Shown here: piece after piece, positions 18,148 through 26,848 of the stretch
Position numbering within the stretch: the stretch's first letter is position 1
How the letters are laid out: every line of letters begins with the position of its first letter
Assembly: GCA_000156295.1 (NCBI GenBank)
Contig: DS999224.1
Span: 70,398-134,397, forward strand
DNA length: 64,000 nucleotides
From: a marine gamma proteobacterium HTCC2148
GTDB lineage: Bacteria > Pseudomonadota > Gammaproteobacteria > Pseudomonadales > Halieaceae
Reading direction: 5' to 3'
Notes under the pieces: generated by a model
Seen by the model: only the letters and a program-made list of their open reading frames with translations
What the model was told of the DNA's origin: nothing
Databases searched by the model: none
Translations under genes and position numbers: made by a program

Positions 18148-18663
18148 CTACTTGGTTTTGGCAGGCGGCTTCTTTGCTTTTGTCATACGAGCGCCTGCTT
18201 TGGCTTTCGCCTTTGCCTTGGGCTTGCCAGATTTGCTATGGCCTGATTTTAACTTCTCCACATCTGCCAGAAACGCTTTCACGTCACCTAACTCATAGTG
18301 TCGCTTCGTATCAGGCTTACGAGCCAGAACCCCCTCCTTGACCAGAGTAGCCATCAGGAAGCTGGGATTGTTGGCAGACTTACCGAGGAACAGTATGCGT
18401 AAAGCCATAGAGGTGATCGGTCGATCGTCAGGCCACTCCTCAAGGGCTTTCTGGATAGTCTGGAACGCCACCCATTCATCACTGAAGTAACCGCCACCGC
18501 TGTTACTGGCTATACGCCAGTGCAGGGCTGAGGCTTCATCGAGTCCCAGGCAGTAGCTGAGAGTGGCTTTGCCTTCTAGGGATTTGGTTTGGGCTTTCTT
18601 GATGATTGTTATGACTGGCTGATTAGCGTCGTCGGTGGGTTTTGCTGCTTTTGCATTGGCCAT
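18148..18663 (-). CDS. Hypothetical protein with a Lys/Ala-rich tail
   Basis: This 171-aa protein has a compact middle domain (ALHWRIASNSGGGYFSDEW, then PITSMALRILFLGKS), a short winged-helix-like segment (FLMATLVKEGVLARKPDTKR, HYELGD) and a C-terminus of repeated Lys-Ala-Lys. The tail and helices suggest nucleic-acid binding, which is inference. An excellent RBS (AAGGAGG, seven bases before ATG) is present. It is probably the first gene of the minus-strand island series. Confidence 0.6.
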   Translation of the reverse strand: MANAKAAKPTDDANQPVITIIKKAQTKSLEGKATLSYCLGLDEASALHWRIASNSGGGYFSDEWVAFQTIQKALEEWPDDRPITSMALRILFLGKSANNPSFLMATLVKEGVLARKPDTKRHYELGDVKAFLADVEKLKSGHSKSGKPKAKAKAKAGARMTKAKKPPAKTK

Positions 18664-19098
18664 GATAGGGCCTCCTTGTTAATGGATAGATGGTTTATGG
18701 GGTTGGAAGTTGGGACCTGAATCGGTCTTTGCTTCTATGTTAGATACGTGAGGTTCCTCAGTTTTTCTGGAGTGGCTTGTGCGCGCGATGGCCGAATCAG
18801 GCGGCAGTTGATGACTTGGATATCAGCTCCGGGGGGATGGCGGCCATTCATCACGCAATACCTATGAAAAGGCGCCGCGGTATATGGCAGGGGGCGCTCT
18901 GGACGTGGCTGAAGGTACTGGAGTATCTGGCGTAGGTTATTGCTCGGGTTGACTTGGTGAGGTTAGGGAAAAGGCAGGGACATTGGGGGGAGGGTTTTAG
19001 TACATTTCGTGCTGGTTGGGCAGGGAGCCTGGGCTGAAAGCTTTGGCATCAGTGGCAAGTAAGCAGCCATCTAAACACTGATGGTTATTGATTGGAGC
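18664..19098. other. Noncoding stretch, nothing recognised
   Basis: No gene, repeat or RNA could be supported in this 435-bp interval beyond the RBS of the minus-strand gene at 18663. An IS6-family right end follows at 19099. Confidence 0.4.
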
Positions 19099-19224
19099 TA
19101 TTACTTGTGGCTGCTGAGGATTACCGGAGTTTTAGGCTGGCTGCGTTTGCTGAATGGAGTAGGGCGGTTGCTTGAGATTTGTAGCTTGATTTTTCAGGGC
19201 CAGAGAAATTAACTTGCCAAAACC
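19099..19224 (+). mobile_element. IS6-family element relic, right end
   Basis: Translation gives LLVAAEDYRSFRLAAFAEW, SRAVA and TGA (19173–19175), the C-terminus of the transposase seen at 25317–25921. A degenerate right repeat lies at 19207–19224 (13 of 18 positions). Only this end survives. It forms the left border of the TetR–RND–thioesterase segment. Confidence 0.65.
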
Positions 19225-19436
19225 CTTCGGAGGCTTCCAGGTAGTGGTTGGTGGCGTCTTTATCAAACCCCCAAAAATTCCCGGACAGCTATTTTGGTCG
19301 ATCTGGTGCAGAAGGAGGAGTACCCCCGGAGGAAAGTTTTCAGCGCACAACCCGTCGAACCTTACGTACTTGACGGTGGTGGAGGGTGGTGGAGGGTGGC
19401 AGACAATTTTCTCGACTCGGTGCCAAACGCCTTACC

Positions 19437-19487
19437 TTGACTTTCGTAGCAAGCCCTACTAGCCTGCTTAACGAACGTTTAGTAAGG
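19437..19487 (+). promoter_or_regulatory. Promoter/operator candidate of the tetR–RND operon
   Basis: A −35-like TTGACT lies at 19437–19442; the −10 is poor. The partly palindromic AACGAACGTT (19470–19479) lies just before the RBS and tetR start, as expected for an autoregulatory TetR operator. Confidence 0.4.
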
Positions 19488-19494
19488 GATGCGT

Positions 19495-20076
19495 ATGGAA
19501 CAAACCGAAGAGCGTCTTCTCAATGTGGCTGCGGATTTGTTTTCGGCACAAGGCTACGCAGGCGTGTCGATGCGTGATATAGCACGGGAGATGGGTATTA
19601 CCCAGGCTGCGATCTACCACCACTTCCCCAGTAAAGACGCATTGTATATTGCGGCTGTAACCTACGTGTTTGAGCAACACACGCTGGAAGTCAGCGACCA
19701 AATGTCGGTGATTGACGACCCCTCCCAGCGATTGGAGTTACTGATTGTCGCTATGCTGGAAGCCATGGAGGAGGATCCCCGGTTCAGGCGGATCTACCTG
19801 CGAGAACTATTGGAAGGTGACGAGCTGAAACTGGCGGCAATTGCGGAGAATGCCTTTACCGCATTTTATGAACCCCTGTATGAATTGATGGGCGAACTGG
19901 CACCCGGCAGTGACCGACAACTCCATATTTTGTCATTGGCCGGGCTGACATTCCACCACCTCGAAGCGCGAAAGCTCGCTCCCCACCTTCCACATGCAGC
20001 CAAGGGGAAAACTACCCTTCCTTCACTGGCAAGACATATCACCAACCTGTTTTTGCATGGGGTGACCTCCTCATGA
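19495..20076 (+). CDS. TetR/AcrR-family transcriptional repressor
   Basis: The N-terminal helix-turn-helix domain is clear: LFSAQGYAGVSMRDIAREMG, then ITQAAIYHHFPSKDAL. It is followed by a variable ligand-binding domain, 193 aa in all. I prefer the ATG at 19495, six bases after AAGGG, over the one at 19489, which is too close to that RBS. The stop overlaps the start of the membrane-fusion gene (ATGA), so it is the first gene of the efflux operon and probably represses it and itself. The ligand is unknown; the downstream thioesterases hint at an acyl or aryl acid. Confidence 0.9.
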   Translation: MEQTEERLLNVAADLFSAQGYAGVSMRDIAREMGITQAAIYHHFPSKDALYIAAVTYVFEQHTLEVSDQMSVIDDPSQRLELLIVAMLEAMEEDPRFRRIYLRELLEGDELKLAAIAENAFTAFYEPLYELMGELAPGSDRQLHILSLAGLTFHHLEARKLAPHLPHAAKGKTTLPSLARHITNLFLHGVTSS

Positions 20077-21152
20077 AACGACTGGTATTGGGTGTTCTTG
20101 CATTGGTGCTGTTTGGATGTGGTGAATCTGCGGAGACTGATATCGGGGCCATAGAAGCCGCAGTAGGTACCAGGGTCGTTGTGACGACTCCGCGACAGCA
20201 GTCCATCGATTATGTATTGACCGCGCTCGGCACAATCGAAAGCATTCATCACCCGACAATCTCTGCTGAAACCTCGGGTCAGATAGTTGGGATAGACGTC
20301 CATGAGGGGGACGCGGTCGAGGTTCGGCAACTACTGGCGACTATCGACAATACCTTACATAAAATCGAAGCGGAAAAAGCATCGGCGGAACTGCAGCGTC
20401 AGGAAATACAGCTCAACAATCAGCAAAGAGAAGTGAACCGTCTGTTACACCTGGCGAAGTCGCAATCAGTATCCAAGGACAAACTGGAAGACGAGCAGGC
20501 ACAGTTACAGATGCTGACAGCCCAGCGCGGTGTGGCCGAAAAGCAAAGGCAACAGGCGCTGTATCTTGATTCCAAGACTCGGGTGCTGGCGCCACATGAA
20601 GGGCTGATTGCTAGGCGGCATGTCTCCCTCGGCGACTACGTCACCCCGGGCCAACCCCTGTTCAACCTGGTTTCGGTCAAGAGGCTGCGGGCACGCCTTG
20701 CTTTCCCGGAGCATCAGGCTACCAGCATTTCAGTGGGCAAACAGGTCAGATTGCAGACCCCAGCGGCACTGGCCATTGCAGTTGGTACAGTGACCAGTGT
20801 TAATCCCCAAATTGATCCACTCAGTCGGGCGTTGGAAGTTATCGTTGAGTTCGACAACCCCGGCGACTGGTACCCAGGAGCCAGTGTCGATGCAACGCTT
20901 ATAGTCGATCAAACCGAGCATGCTCTGACGGTGCCGACAGTCAGCGTGGTGCGGCGTGGCGGGAATGAGGTTGTCTTTGTTGTGGACGGCGAAGTTGCTC
21001 GCCAACGTACGGTCAAACTTGGTTGGCGCGAAGATGATTGGGTGGAGGTCGTGGAAGGGGTAATGGCAAAGGAGCGAGTGGTGACCGAGGGCTCTGCTCT
21101 GATCCACGATGGTAGTGAATTGGTTATCAGCTCGAATAAAGCCATCCCATGA
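20073..21152 (+). CDS. RND efflux membrane-fusion lipoprotein
   Basis: A lipoprotein signal (MKRLVLGVLALVLFGC, lipobox LFGC) is followed by the HlyD/MexA-type arrangement: a first lipoyl half (SAETSGQIVGIDVHEGDAV), a coiled-coil hairpin (about residues 90–150), a second lipoyl half (VLAPHEGLIARRHVSLGDYV), then beta-barrel and membrane-proximal domains. It links the inner-membrane pump to an outer-membrane channel. No channel gene is present, so a TolC homologue elsewhere must serve. It overlaps tetR and the pump gene by 4 bp each. Confidence 0.92.
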   Translation: MKRLVLGVLALVLFGCGESAETDIGAIEAAVGTRVVVTTPRQQSIDYVLTALGTIESIHHPTISAETSGQIVGIDVHEGDAVEVRQLLATIDNTLHKIEAEKASAELQRQEIQLNNQQREVNRLLHLAKSQSVSKDKLEDEQAQLQMLTAQRGVAEKQRQQALYLDSKTRVLAPHEGLIARRHVSLGDYVTPGQPLFNLVSVKRLRARLAFPEHQATSISVGKQVRLQTPAALAIAVGTVTSVNPQIDPLSRALEVIVEFDNPGDWYPGASVDATLIVDQTEHALTVPTVSVVRRGGNEVVFVVDGEVARQRTVKLGWREDDWVEVVEGVMAKERVVTEGSALIHDGSELVISSNKAIP

Positions 21153-24100
21153 ACCTAGTCGATATCTTTGTCCGTCGCCGGGTGCTGGCCTATATGCTCA
21201 GTGCCGCCATCATCCTTTTCGGGCTGATTGGACTCAGGGATATCGGGCTCGATCGGATGCCCAATGTCAGTCCACCGGTGGTGACCGTTACCACTGTCAA
21301 CCCGGGTGCCAGCCCGGAAGTCATGGATAGTAGTATCACCAGCGTTATTGAATCGGCGGTAAACTCCATTTCTGCAATCGACAATGTGCGGTCAAAATCC
21401 GTACCGAGCGTGTCGCAAGTGCGGGTAAGGTTCGATCTCAGCAAGGACGCCAATGTGGCCTTCAACGAGGTGCAGGCCAAGGTCAATCAGGTAATCAATG
21501 ATCTGCCTGATGAAGCTGAAGTGCCCATCGTGGCCAAAATTGATCCCAATGCCATTCCCGTCATGTGGCTAGTACTAAGAGGGGACCGTCCCCTAAATGA
21601 ACTCAACAGGATAGCTAGGCAACAGGTCAAAAAGGCGTTGGAGAACATCAGTGGCGTTGGTGAGGTACTGGTGGGCGGCGGCCGTGAACGTAAGATCCGC
21701 GTGGATCTCGATCTGACAAGAATGTCAGCACTAGGCGTTACCACGCAAGACGTTATTGTGGCGTTTGGTCGCGAGCATATCCAGATCCCCGGGGGCTACC
21801 TGGTTAGTGGAAGTCTGGAAAAATTGCTGCACCTGGACCTTGAGTATCACAACATTCGAGATTTGGGGAATCTGGTTGTGTTGTGGCGTGATCAGATCCC
21901 TGTAAAATTGAACGAAATCGCCACGATCAGTGATGGCCTTTCAGACAAGCGCAGTCTTGCCCGCTTCAACGGACGTGAGGGCGTGGCTATCGGCATCCAG
22001 AAGGTCCAGAATGCCAATACGGTCGCTATAGTCGGTGAGATTTCCAGGCGTCTTGACACGCTGGTCCGGCCCGCACTCCCTAGCGGTGTGGAGTTGATAG
22101 TTGCCACCGATGAATCTGATATCATCAACGGCACGGTCTCGGCCCTGAAGAATCATGTTCTTGAGGGGACGATTCTAGCAGCGCTGGTGGTTTTGTTCTT
22201 TCTGCTGAATCTGCCGGCAACCTTGATCGTCGCTACGGCTATTCCCGTCTCCTTGGCCGGTGCTGTTATGGTCATGTATTTTGGTGACTTTACTTTCAAC
22301 GTCATGACCTTGTCGGCCTTGCTCCTGCTCATCGGGGTGGTGGTTGACGACGCCATTGTGGTTCTTGAGAACATCCACCGCCAATATGAGGCCGGAACCG
22401 TTGATGCTGAACAGGCAGCCAGCACGGGTACTCGTGAGGTATTGTTTCCAGTCATAGCTGCATCACTGACGCTTGTCTGTATGTTCGCTACGGTGATTTA
22501 CATGCCCGGTATGGTCGGCATCTTTATGCGTTCCTTTGCCGTGGTAGTAGTGGTTGGAGTGATTGCTTCTTTGTTCGTTTCTCTGACACTGACCCCAGCC
22601 CTTTGTGCACGTTTTCTGCAGGCTCCTGGCGGTGAGAGTATGGGCATTGTCGCGATAGTGCACAAATTTCATGAGGGGACCGAGTGGATTTATAAACTCG
22701 TACTGGACGGATGTCTTCGGTTCCGATGGAGCGTATTGGTGGCAACCTGCCTGGTGGTGACAAGCAGTGGCTATTTTGTGGGGAATTTGGGTGCCGAATT
22801 CTTTCCGGAGGATGATGAGTCCCGATTCCAAGTCCAGCTGAAAACACCCATCGGATCTTCCGTAGACTACATGGGTTCAAAGCTTGACGAGATCGAGTCA
22901 CTGATCGTGGAGCATGAAGAAGTTAGCCACATTTTCTCTACCGTGGGTTCCGTGGGTTCCAGGGATGTCAACGAAGCCACCGTCAACGTTATGCTCAAGC
23001 CAAAGTCCGAGCGCCAAGCCTCTCAGCGAACCCTGAGAAATCAGGTGCGCGGTGAATTGCTGGCCGTACCTGGCGTGCAGTCTTATGTGGCAAATTTTCC
23101 TTTTATCTCCGGTATGAGCGAAGCGCCGCTAGAGGTCTATGTGACTGGCCCCGACCTGTACAAGCTGGAGCAATTATCCGAACAGGTGCTTCAGCGACTA
23201 GTGGGGCTCGGGGGCATGGGTGACATTCGCATGGACTTGCAACTGGATCGTCCGATGTTGCGCTTTGATATTGACCGCAACCGCGCCAAGGCCTTGGGTA
23301 TCAGTACCAGCACTATCGGGGACTCTCTGCGAGTGCTGGCGGGGGGAGCCGATATTGCCAAGTACAGTGAGTTTCCGGGAGATGGAGACCGCTACGATAT
23401 TCGCTTGGCGGCACACCGCGAAACCATGCGTGATGCCAGTGATTTGGTTAATATTTACCTGCGCGTCCCCGGGAGCGACCTGGTGCGGCTTGATTCGGTA
23501 GTGAATACTTATGAAGACTCAGGCCCGACCGCAGTGAATCGCATGAATCTCAACTATGCCGCTACCTACCTAAGCACGCCAGACGTATCATTGGCTGAAG
23601 CCCTAGTTAAGTTTCGCGCGGTCGCAGAGGAAGTTCTTCCCCCTGGATATCGATTGGAGTTGGGGGGGCAGGCAGATGAATTAGAAAAGTCGAAGGGCTA
23701 TCTGTTATTTGTGTTCGGCACCGGTCTGCTTCTCATCTATATGGTGCTGGCCAGCCAGTTCAACTCTTTTCTACAACCGGCATTGGTGATGCTGGCGCAG
23801 CCCCTGGCCATGGTCGGTGGCGTGTTCGCATTGTGGTTGACGGGCTATACCTTGAGTATCTACTCGATGATGGGTTTGATCCTGCTGATTGGACTGGTGA
23901 CCAAGAACTCGATATTACTGGTCGATCTGATCAATCGCTACCGCGAACAAGGGATGGATACCCTTTCCGCCATTCGTGCGGCCTGCCCGCGACGTATGCG
24001 TCCAGTTCTCATGACCTCCCTCACCGTTGTTCTGGCCATGCTGCCAGCGGCGCTTGGAGTGGGCGTAGGGGCGGGGCAATACGGTCCGTTAGCTGTTGCT

Positions 24101-24211
24101 GTGATTGGTGGGGTGGTCAGTTCAACATTGTTAACTTTGGTGGTTATACCGGTCGCTTACTCGTTGCTTGCTCCATGGCTCGGTATTGATAGCACTGGGG
24201 AAGGTAAATAA
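21149..24211 (+). CDS. RND efflux pump, inner-membrane transporter (AcrB/MexB-type)
   Basis: At 1020 aa it has the HAE-family plan: an N-terminal helix (RRRVLAYMLSAAIILFGLIG), two large periplasmic loops and two sets of six-helix repeats. The proton-relay pair Asp400–Asp401 is visible in GVVVDDAIVVLENI. The conserved GLVTKNSILLVDL and RMRPVLMTSLTVVLAM segments lie near the end. It exports hydrophobic or amphipathic compounds using the proton gradient. The start overlaps the fusion-protein stop (ATGA), so the two are translationally coupled. Confidence 0.95.
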   Translation: MNLVDIFVRRRVLAYMLSAAIILFGLIGLRDIGLDRMPNVSPPVVTVTTVNPGASPEVMDSSITSVIESAVNSISAIDNVRSKSVPSVSQVRVRFDLSKDANVAFNEVQAKVNQVINDLPDEAEVPIVAKIDPNAIPVMWLVLRGDRPLNELNRIARQQVKKALENISGVGEVLVGGGRERKIRVDLDLTRMSALGVTTQDVIVAFGREHIQIPGGYLVSGSLEKLLHLDLEYHNIRDLGNLVVLWRDQIPVKLNEIATISDGLSDKRSLARFNGREGVAIGIQKVQNANTVAIVGEISRRLDTLVRPALPSGVELIVATDESDIINGTVSALKNHVLEGTILAALVVLFFLLNLPATLIVATAIPVSLAGAVMVMYFGDFTFNVMTLSALLLLIGVVVDDAIVVLENIHRQYEAGTVDAEQAASTGTREVLFPVIAASLTLVCMFATVIYMPGMVGIFMRSFAVVVVVGVIASLFVSLTLTPALCARFLQAPGGESMGIVAIVHKFHEGTEWIYKLVLDGCLRFRWSVLVATCLVVTSSGYFVGNLGAEFFPEDDESRFQVQLKTPIGSSVDYMGSKLDEIESLIVEHEEVSHIFSTVGSVGSRDVNEATVNVMLKPKSERQASQRTLRNQVRGELLAVPGVQSYVANFPFISGMSEAPLEVYVTGPDLYKLEQLSEQVLQRLVGLGGMGDIRMDLQLDRPMLRFDIDRNRAKALGISTSTIGDSLRVLAGGADIAKYSEFPGDGDRYDIRLAAHRETMRDASDLVNIYLRVPGSDLVRLDSVVNTYEDSGPTAVNRMNLNYAATYLSTPDVSLAEALVKFRAVAEEVLPPGYRLELGGQADELEKSKGYLLFVFGTGLLLIYMVLASQFNSFLQPALVMLAQPLAMVGGVFALWLTGYTLSIYSMMGLILLIGLVTKNSILLVDLINRYREQGMDTLSAIRAACPRRMRPVLMTSLTVVLAMLPAALGVGVGAGQYGPLAVAVIGGVVSSTLLTLVVIPVAYSLLAPWLGIDSTGEGK

Positions 24212-24234
24212 ATGCACGCGTTTTTGAGGGATCT

Positions 24235-24720
24235 ATGAGACCACTCTCCTTGTGCGACAAAGAAAAAATTATCAATCGGATGTCCAGTTTTATCCCGCAC
24301 ACTCATTTGCAAGGCATCTGCTTGGACAGCATTGTTGGCGAAGAGCTGACTTTAAGATTACCTTATCGGAAAGAGTTGGTAGGAGATCCTGAGACCGGCG
24401 CTATTCATAGCGGTGTTTTGACGGTGCTGCTCGACCATACCCTCGGTACTGCGAGCATCTGCTGTGACCAGATTGGCGCTACCATTACCCCTACACTGGA
24501 CTTACGCATTGACCACTTGGGCGTGGCTCCGGCGGGCAAGGATATTTTCGCCGTGGCCCGGGTGTATAAAGTAACGCGTAGGGTCGCCTTCACCGCAGGC
24601 TACGCTTACTGTGAATCTAGGGAAGAGCCGATTGCTAAAGCCACAGGCAGTTGGGTGCTAATGCCAGAGCTGCAGTTTTCTGAAGAATTGTTCTCCGCTG
24701 AGGCCCAAGTGCAACAATGA
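24235..24720 (+). CDS. Hotdog-fold thioesterase, PaaI type (first of a pair)
   Basis: This 161-aa single hotdog domain has IHSGVLTVLLDHTLGTAS as the active-site helix region (HSG in place of the commoner HGG, with the catalytic Asp in LLDHT), then TLDLRIDHLG and a C-terminal strand. Such enzymes hydrolyse acyl- or aryl-CoA. It follows the pump by 23 bp and overlaps the next thioesterase by 4 bp, placing both in the TetR-controlled operon. Confidence 0.85.
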   Translation: MRPLSLCDKEKIINRMSSFIPHTHLQGICLDSIVGEELTLRLPYRKELVGDPETGAIHSGVLTVLLDHTLGTASICCDQIGATITPTLDLRIDHLGVAPAGKDIFAVARVYKVTRRVAFTAGYAYCESREEPIAKATGSWVLMPELQFSEELFSAEAQVQQ

Positions 24721-25175
24721 CGCTGTCGGATATCATACATGATGAGCCCAACGCCGATACTCTGCGGCGCTGGATAGAAAAAGTACCCTACGCCACGTAC
24801 CTTGGTATCGAAGCTGAAGTTCACGGAAATGAAATACTGTTTCTCTTGCCTGCTAATAAGAAACTGATAGGTAATCCGACTTTACCAGCAATTCACGGCG
24901 GCGTAGTAGGTGCCTTTATGGAGCAGGCTGCTGGTTTTTATCTGGTAGCAAAAATGGATAATCCAGTTTTGCCCAAGATCATCGACTTTTCTCTGGACTA
25001 TCTGCGCCCTTCACGTTTGCGTGATACGTTTGCGCAGTGCACGCTGACTCGGCAGGGGCGGTTTATCGCCAATGTCAGCATCACCGCGTGGCAAGAACAA
25101 AGTGATAAGCCTAATGCCATCGCCAGAGCGCATTTTTTGATACCCGAAAGATCGACAGATACGGGAATTCCGTAG
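24717..25175 (+). CDS. Hotdog-fold thioesterase, PaaI type (second of a pair)
   Basis: This 152-aa protein has AIHGGVVGAFMEQAAGFYLV (the canonical HGG with Glu in place of Asp), then IIDFSLDYLRPSRLRD. It is only distantly similar to the gene before it, and the acidic residue differs (Glu against Asp), so the two may form a heteromer or act on different substrates. It starts within the previous stop (ATGA). It is the last gene before the IS6-family copy. Confidence 0.85.
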   Translation: MTLSDIIHDEPNADTLRRWIEKVPYATYLGIEAEVHGNEILFLLPANKKLIGNPTLPAIHGGVVGAFMEQAAGFYLVAKMDNPVLPKIIDFSLDYLRPSRLRDTFAQCTLTRQGRFIANVSITAWQEQSDKPNAIARAHFLIPERSTDTGIP

Positions 25176-25316
25176 CCCAGGCGGAGTACTAGCGACTGGT
25201 TCCGGATGCGGTATTACTTAATTCGTTTTACTCCAAATGAATTGGATAAGCTGCTCCCAAATCCAAAAGAATATTTACGTTCTATTGAATAAGCTGCCTA
25301 CATCTCCCCCCGTGCC

Positions 25317-25921
25317 GGTATCGACAAGTTAACTCGCAGAACTTGATAGAATTGGCCCATGAGCACATACAAACGGCACAGATTCCCACCTGATATCATT
25401 TCCTACGCAGTCTGGCTTTACTTTCGTGAAGATAAACGGCAACCAACATTATCTGTGGCGGGCCGTAGATCAGGATGGCGAGGTGGTTGATGTCTATCTT
25501 CAGGCTAAGCGCGATGGGGCAGCGGCAAAGCGGTTTTTCATAAGGTTATTGCGCAGTCATGGCGGTGAGCCTAGGAAGATCGTGACTGACAAACTGCGAA
25601 GCTATGAAGTTGCTCACAGGGAGCTGATTCCTGAAGTGATTCACAGTACCAAGCAGTATGAGAACAATCGGTCTGAGCAATCCCACGAGGCGACCAGGGT
25701 GCGAGAGCGAGGGATGCGTAAGTTCAAATCAGTGAGACAGGCACAGCGATTTTTGGGAGTTCACTCAGCCGTCTCGAACTTGTTCAACCTGGGCAGGAAT
25801 CTGGTATCCGCCAGCCACTATCGAAATCTTAGGATGAGTGCGTCTGCAGAATGGGGCAGGGCGGTCGCATGAGGCCAAGGACTGGATTTCTTTGATCTCA
25901 AGAAGTTAACTTGTCGCTACC
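25317..25921 (+). mobile_element. IS6-family element with internal deletion
   Basis: Left repeat 25317–25334 (GGTATCGACAAGTTAACT) and right repeat 25904–25921 match at 17 of 18 positions when inverted. The element is only 605 bp, shorter than usual for IS6. No 8-bp target duplication is seen, as the flanks differ. This best-preserved copy served as the reference for the relics at 5.3, 7.7, 8.8, 19.1 and 26.6 kb, all in the same orientation. Confidence 0.85.
25359..25872 (+). pseudogene. IS6-family transposase, internally deleted and frameshifted
   Basis: The N-terminal MSTYKRHRFPPDIISYAV, WLYFR is followed directly, in another frame, by KINGNQHYLWRAVDQDGEVV, DVYLQAKRDGAAAKRF, KIVTDKLRSY and VHSAVSNLFNLGRN to AEWGRAVA. 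About 50 codons between the DNA-binding segment and the catalytic core are missing, including the region of the first catalytic Asp. It cannot encode a working transposase. Confidence 0.85.
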
Positions 25922-25987
25922 TTTTTTGTTTGGGTTTTGGGGCTACAGCTAGTTAATCTGTCTGACCCCTTCGAAAGTTATCCTGTG

Positions 25988-26473
25988 TTACTCAAACGTG
26001 ATGCCGTGTTTGGCAAAAATATTGTCAACCACCTGCCTGAAACCGTCGCGAAATTCCCAGCGCATCTCAGCCCAATAATGGTGGAACAGTTCGTGTGACG
26101 CCGCCTGGTTATCCATGGATCGCAACGAGACATCCCAATGTTCCTGGCTCAATAAGCCCTGTTCATAAAGATAATGGTTTGCCTCCCAGTAGATCACATT
26201 GTTGCCTTTGGCCAGTAACAAAGTTTCTCGTTCGAAATTGCTGAGGCGTGAAAAGTCTTTCTCTTCGCCCATCATCTGTCGAATTTTCCATAACTCTTCG
26301 TCGGGAATCCAAAGCGAGCGCATTGAGATGTCAAGCTCCGCACGTTGCTGGTACATCTGTGCTACGGCGATATCGCGAGACTGTTTGATTTCGTACCCGA
26401 CAAAAAGCAGCGACAGCACCACGGCAAAAATGCCGATGATTTGAACCCAATCGTGTATCTGTTCGCGGTCCAT
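25988..26473 (-). CDS. Hypothetical single-helix membrane protein
   Basis: This 161-aa protein begins MDREQIHDWVQIIGIFAVVL, one membrane helix at about residues 9–28, followed by a charged helical domain rich in Trp and aromatic residues (NNVIYWEANHYLYEQGLLSQ, EHWDVSLRSMD). No known enzymatic motif is present. I do not recognise a named family, though the shape (short cytoplasmic end, helix, ~130-residue soluble domain) is common in marine proteobacteria. It lies inside the island beside the tRNA. Confidence 0.6.
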   Translation of the reverse strand: MDREQIHDWVQIIGIFAVVLSLLFVGYEIKQSRDIAVAQMYQQRAELDISMRSLWIPDEELWKIRQMMGEEKDFSRLSNFERETLLLAKGNNVIYWEANHYLYEQGLLSQEHWDVSLRSMDNQAASHELFHHYWAEMRWEFRDGFRQVVDNIFAKHGITFE

Positions 26474-26589
26474 GCGTATGATCTGCTCTTGTGATTACTG
26501 ATAACAAGCATAAGTCGAATTAGAGCCTGGGACAAATAGAGGGACTGTCTCGAGTAGATCGCCTGATGAAAACTGGTTACCGTGCAGGG

Positions 26590-26700
26590 GGTATCGAGTT
26601 AACTCCTTGAAATTGGTAGCATCGGCCGATGAATTCCTACAAACGCCACCGATTTCCACCTGATACCCCCTCCGACGGTATCTGGCTCTACCTGCGTGGA
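26590..26700 (+). mobile_element. IS6-family element relic, left end and transposase N-terminus
   Basis: A shortened left repeat (26590–26604) precedes an ATG at 26629 giving MNSYKRHRFPPD, then a diverged GIWLYLRG, and then the similarity ends. The arrangement (IS6 left end, about 100 bp, tRNA 3' end) repeats that at 8839–9141. Confidence 0.65.
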
Positions 26701-26799
26701 AAACAGCCCCACACCCACCGACTATGAATGCCCAGGTGTCACCCATCCCTCCGGCATAGTCGGACGCTCTAAGCAGTTATAAGTCTTTGAAATATATAG

Positions 26800-26848
26800 A
26801 AAATGGTGGGCCCAGAAGGACTTGAACCTTCGACCTGCCGATTATGAG
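26800..26848 (-). repeat. Putative att site within the intact tRNA-Met gene
   Basis: This is the tRNA-side copy of the 49-bp direct repeat also present at 9093–9141 (one mismatch). It runs from the anticodon loop to 4 bp beyond CCA, the usual segment exchanged by tRNA-targeting integrases. Confidence 0.65.

Larger units (their letters stand above)
9093..26848. mobile_element. Probable 17.8-kb genomic island integrated at tRNA-Met(CAU)
   Basis: The island is bounded by the 49-bp direct repeats at 9093–9141 and 26800–26848; the right copy is part of the intact tRNA. It contains a tyrosine integrase, a PrimPol–helicase protein, a KlcA-like antirestriction protein, small unknown genes, an IS30 element, IS6-family relics and a TetR–RND–thioesterase operon. 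No capsid, tail, relaxase or type IV secretion genes are seen, so a satellite or integrated plasmid fits better than a prophage. A complication is that diverged similarity continues beyond the repeats into IS6 N-terminal relics on both sides, so an old segmental duplication is an alternative. Confidence 0.6.

Noticed and set aside
25309-25929. 8-bp target duplication for the IS6 copy
   Set aside because: The flanks CCCGTGCC and TTTTTTGT do not match, so no duplication can be claimed.
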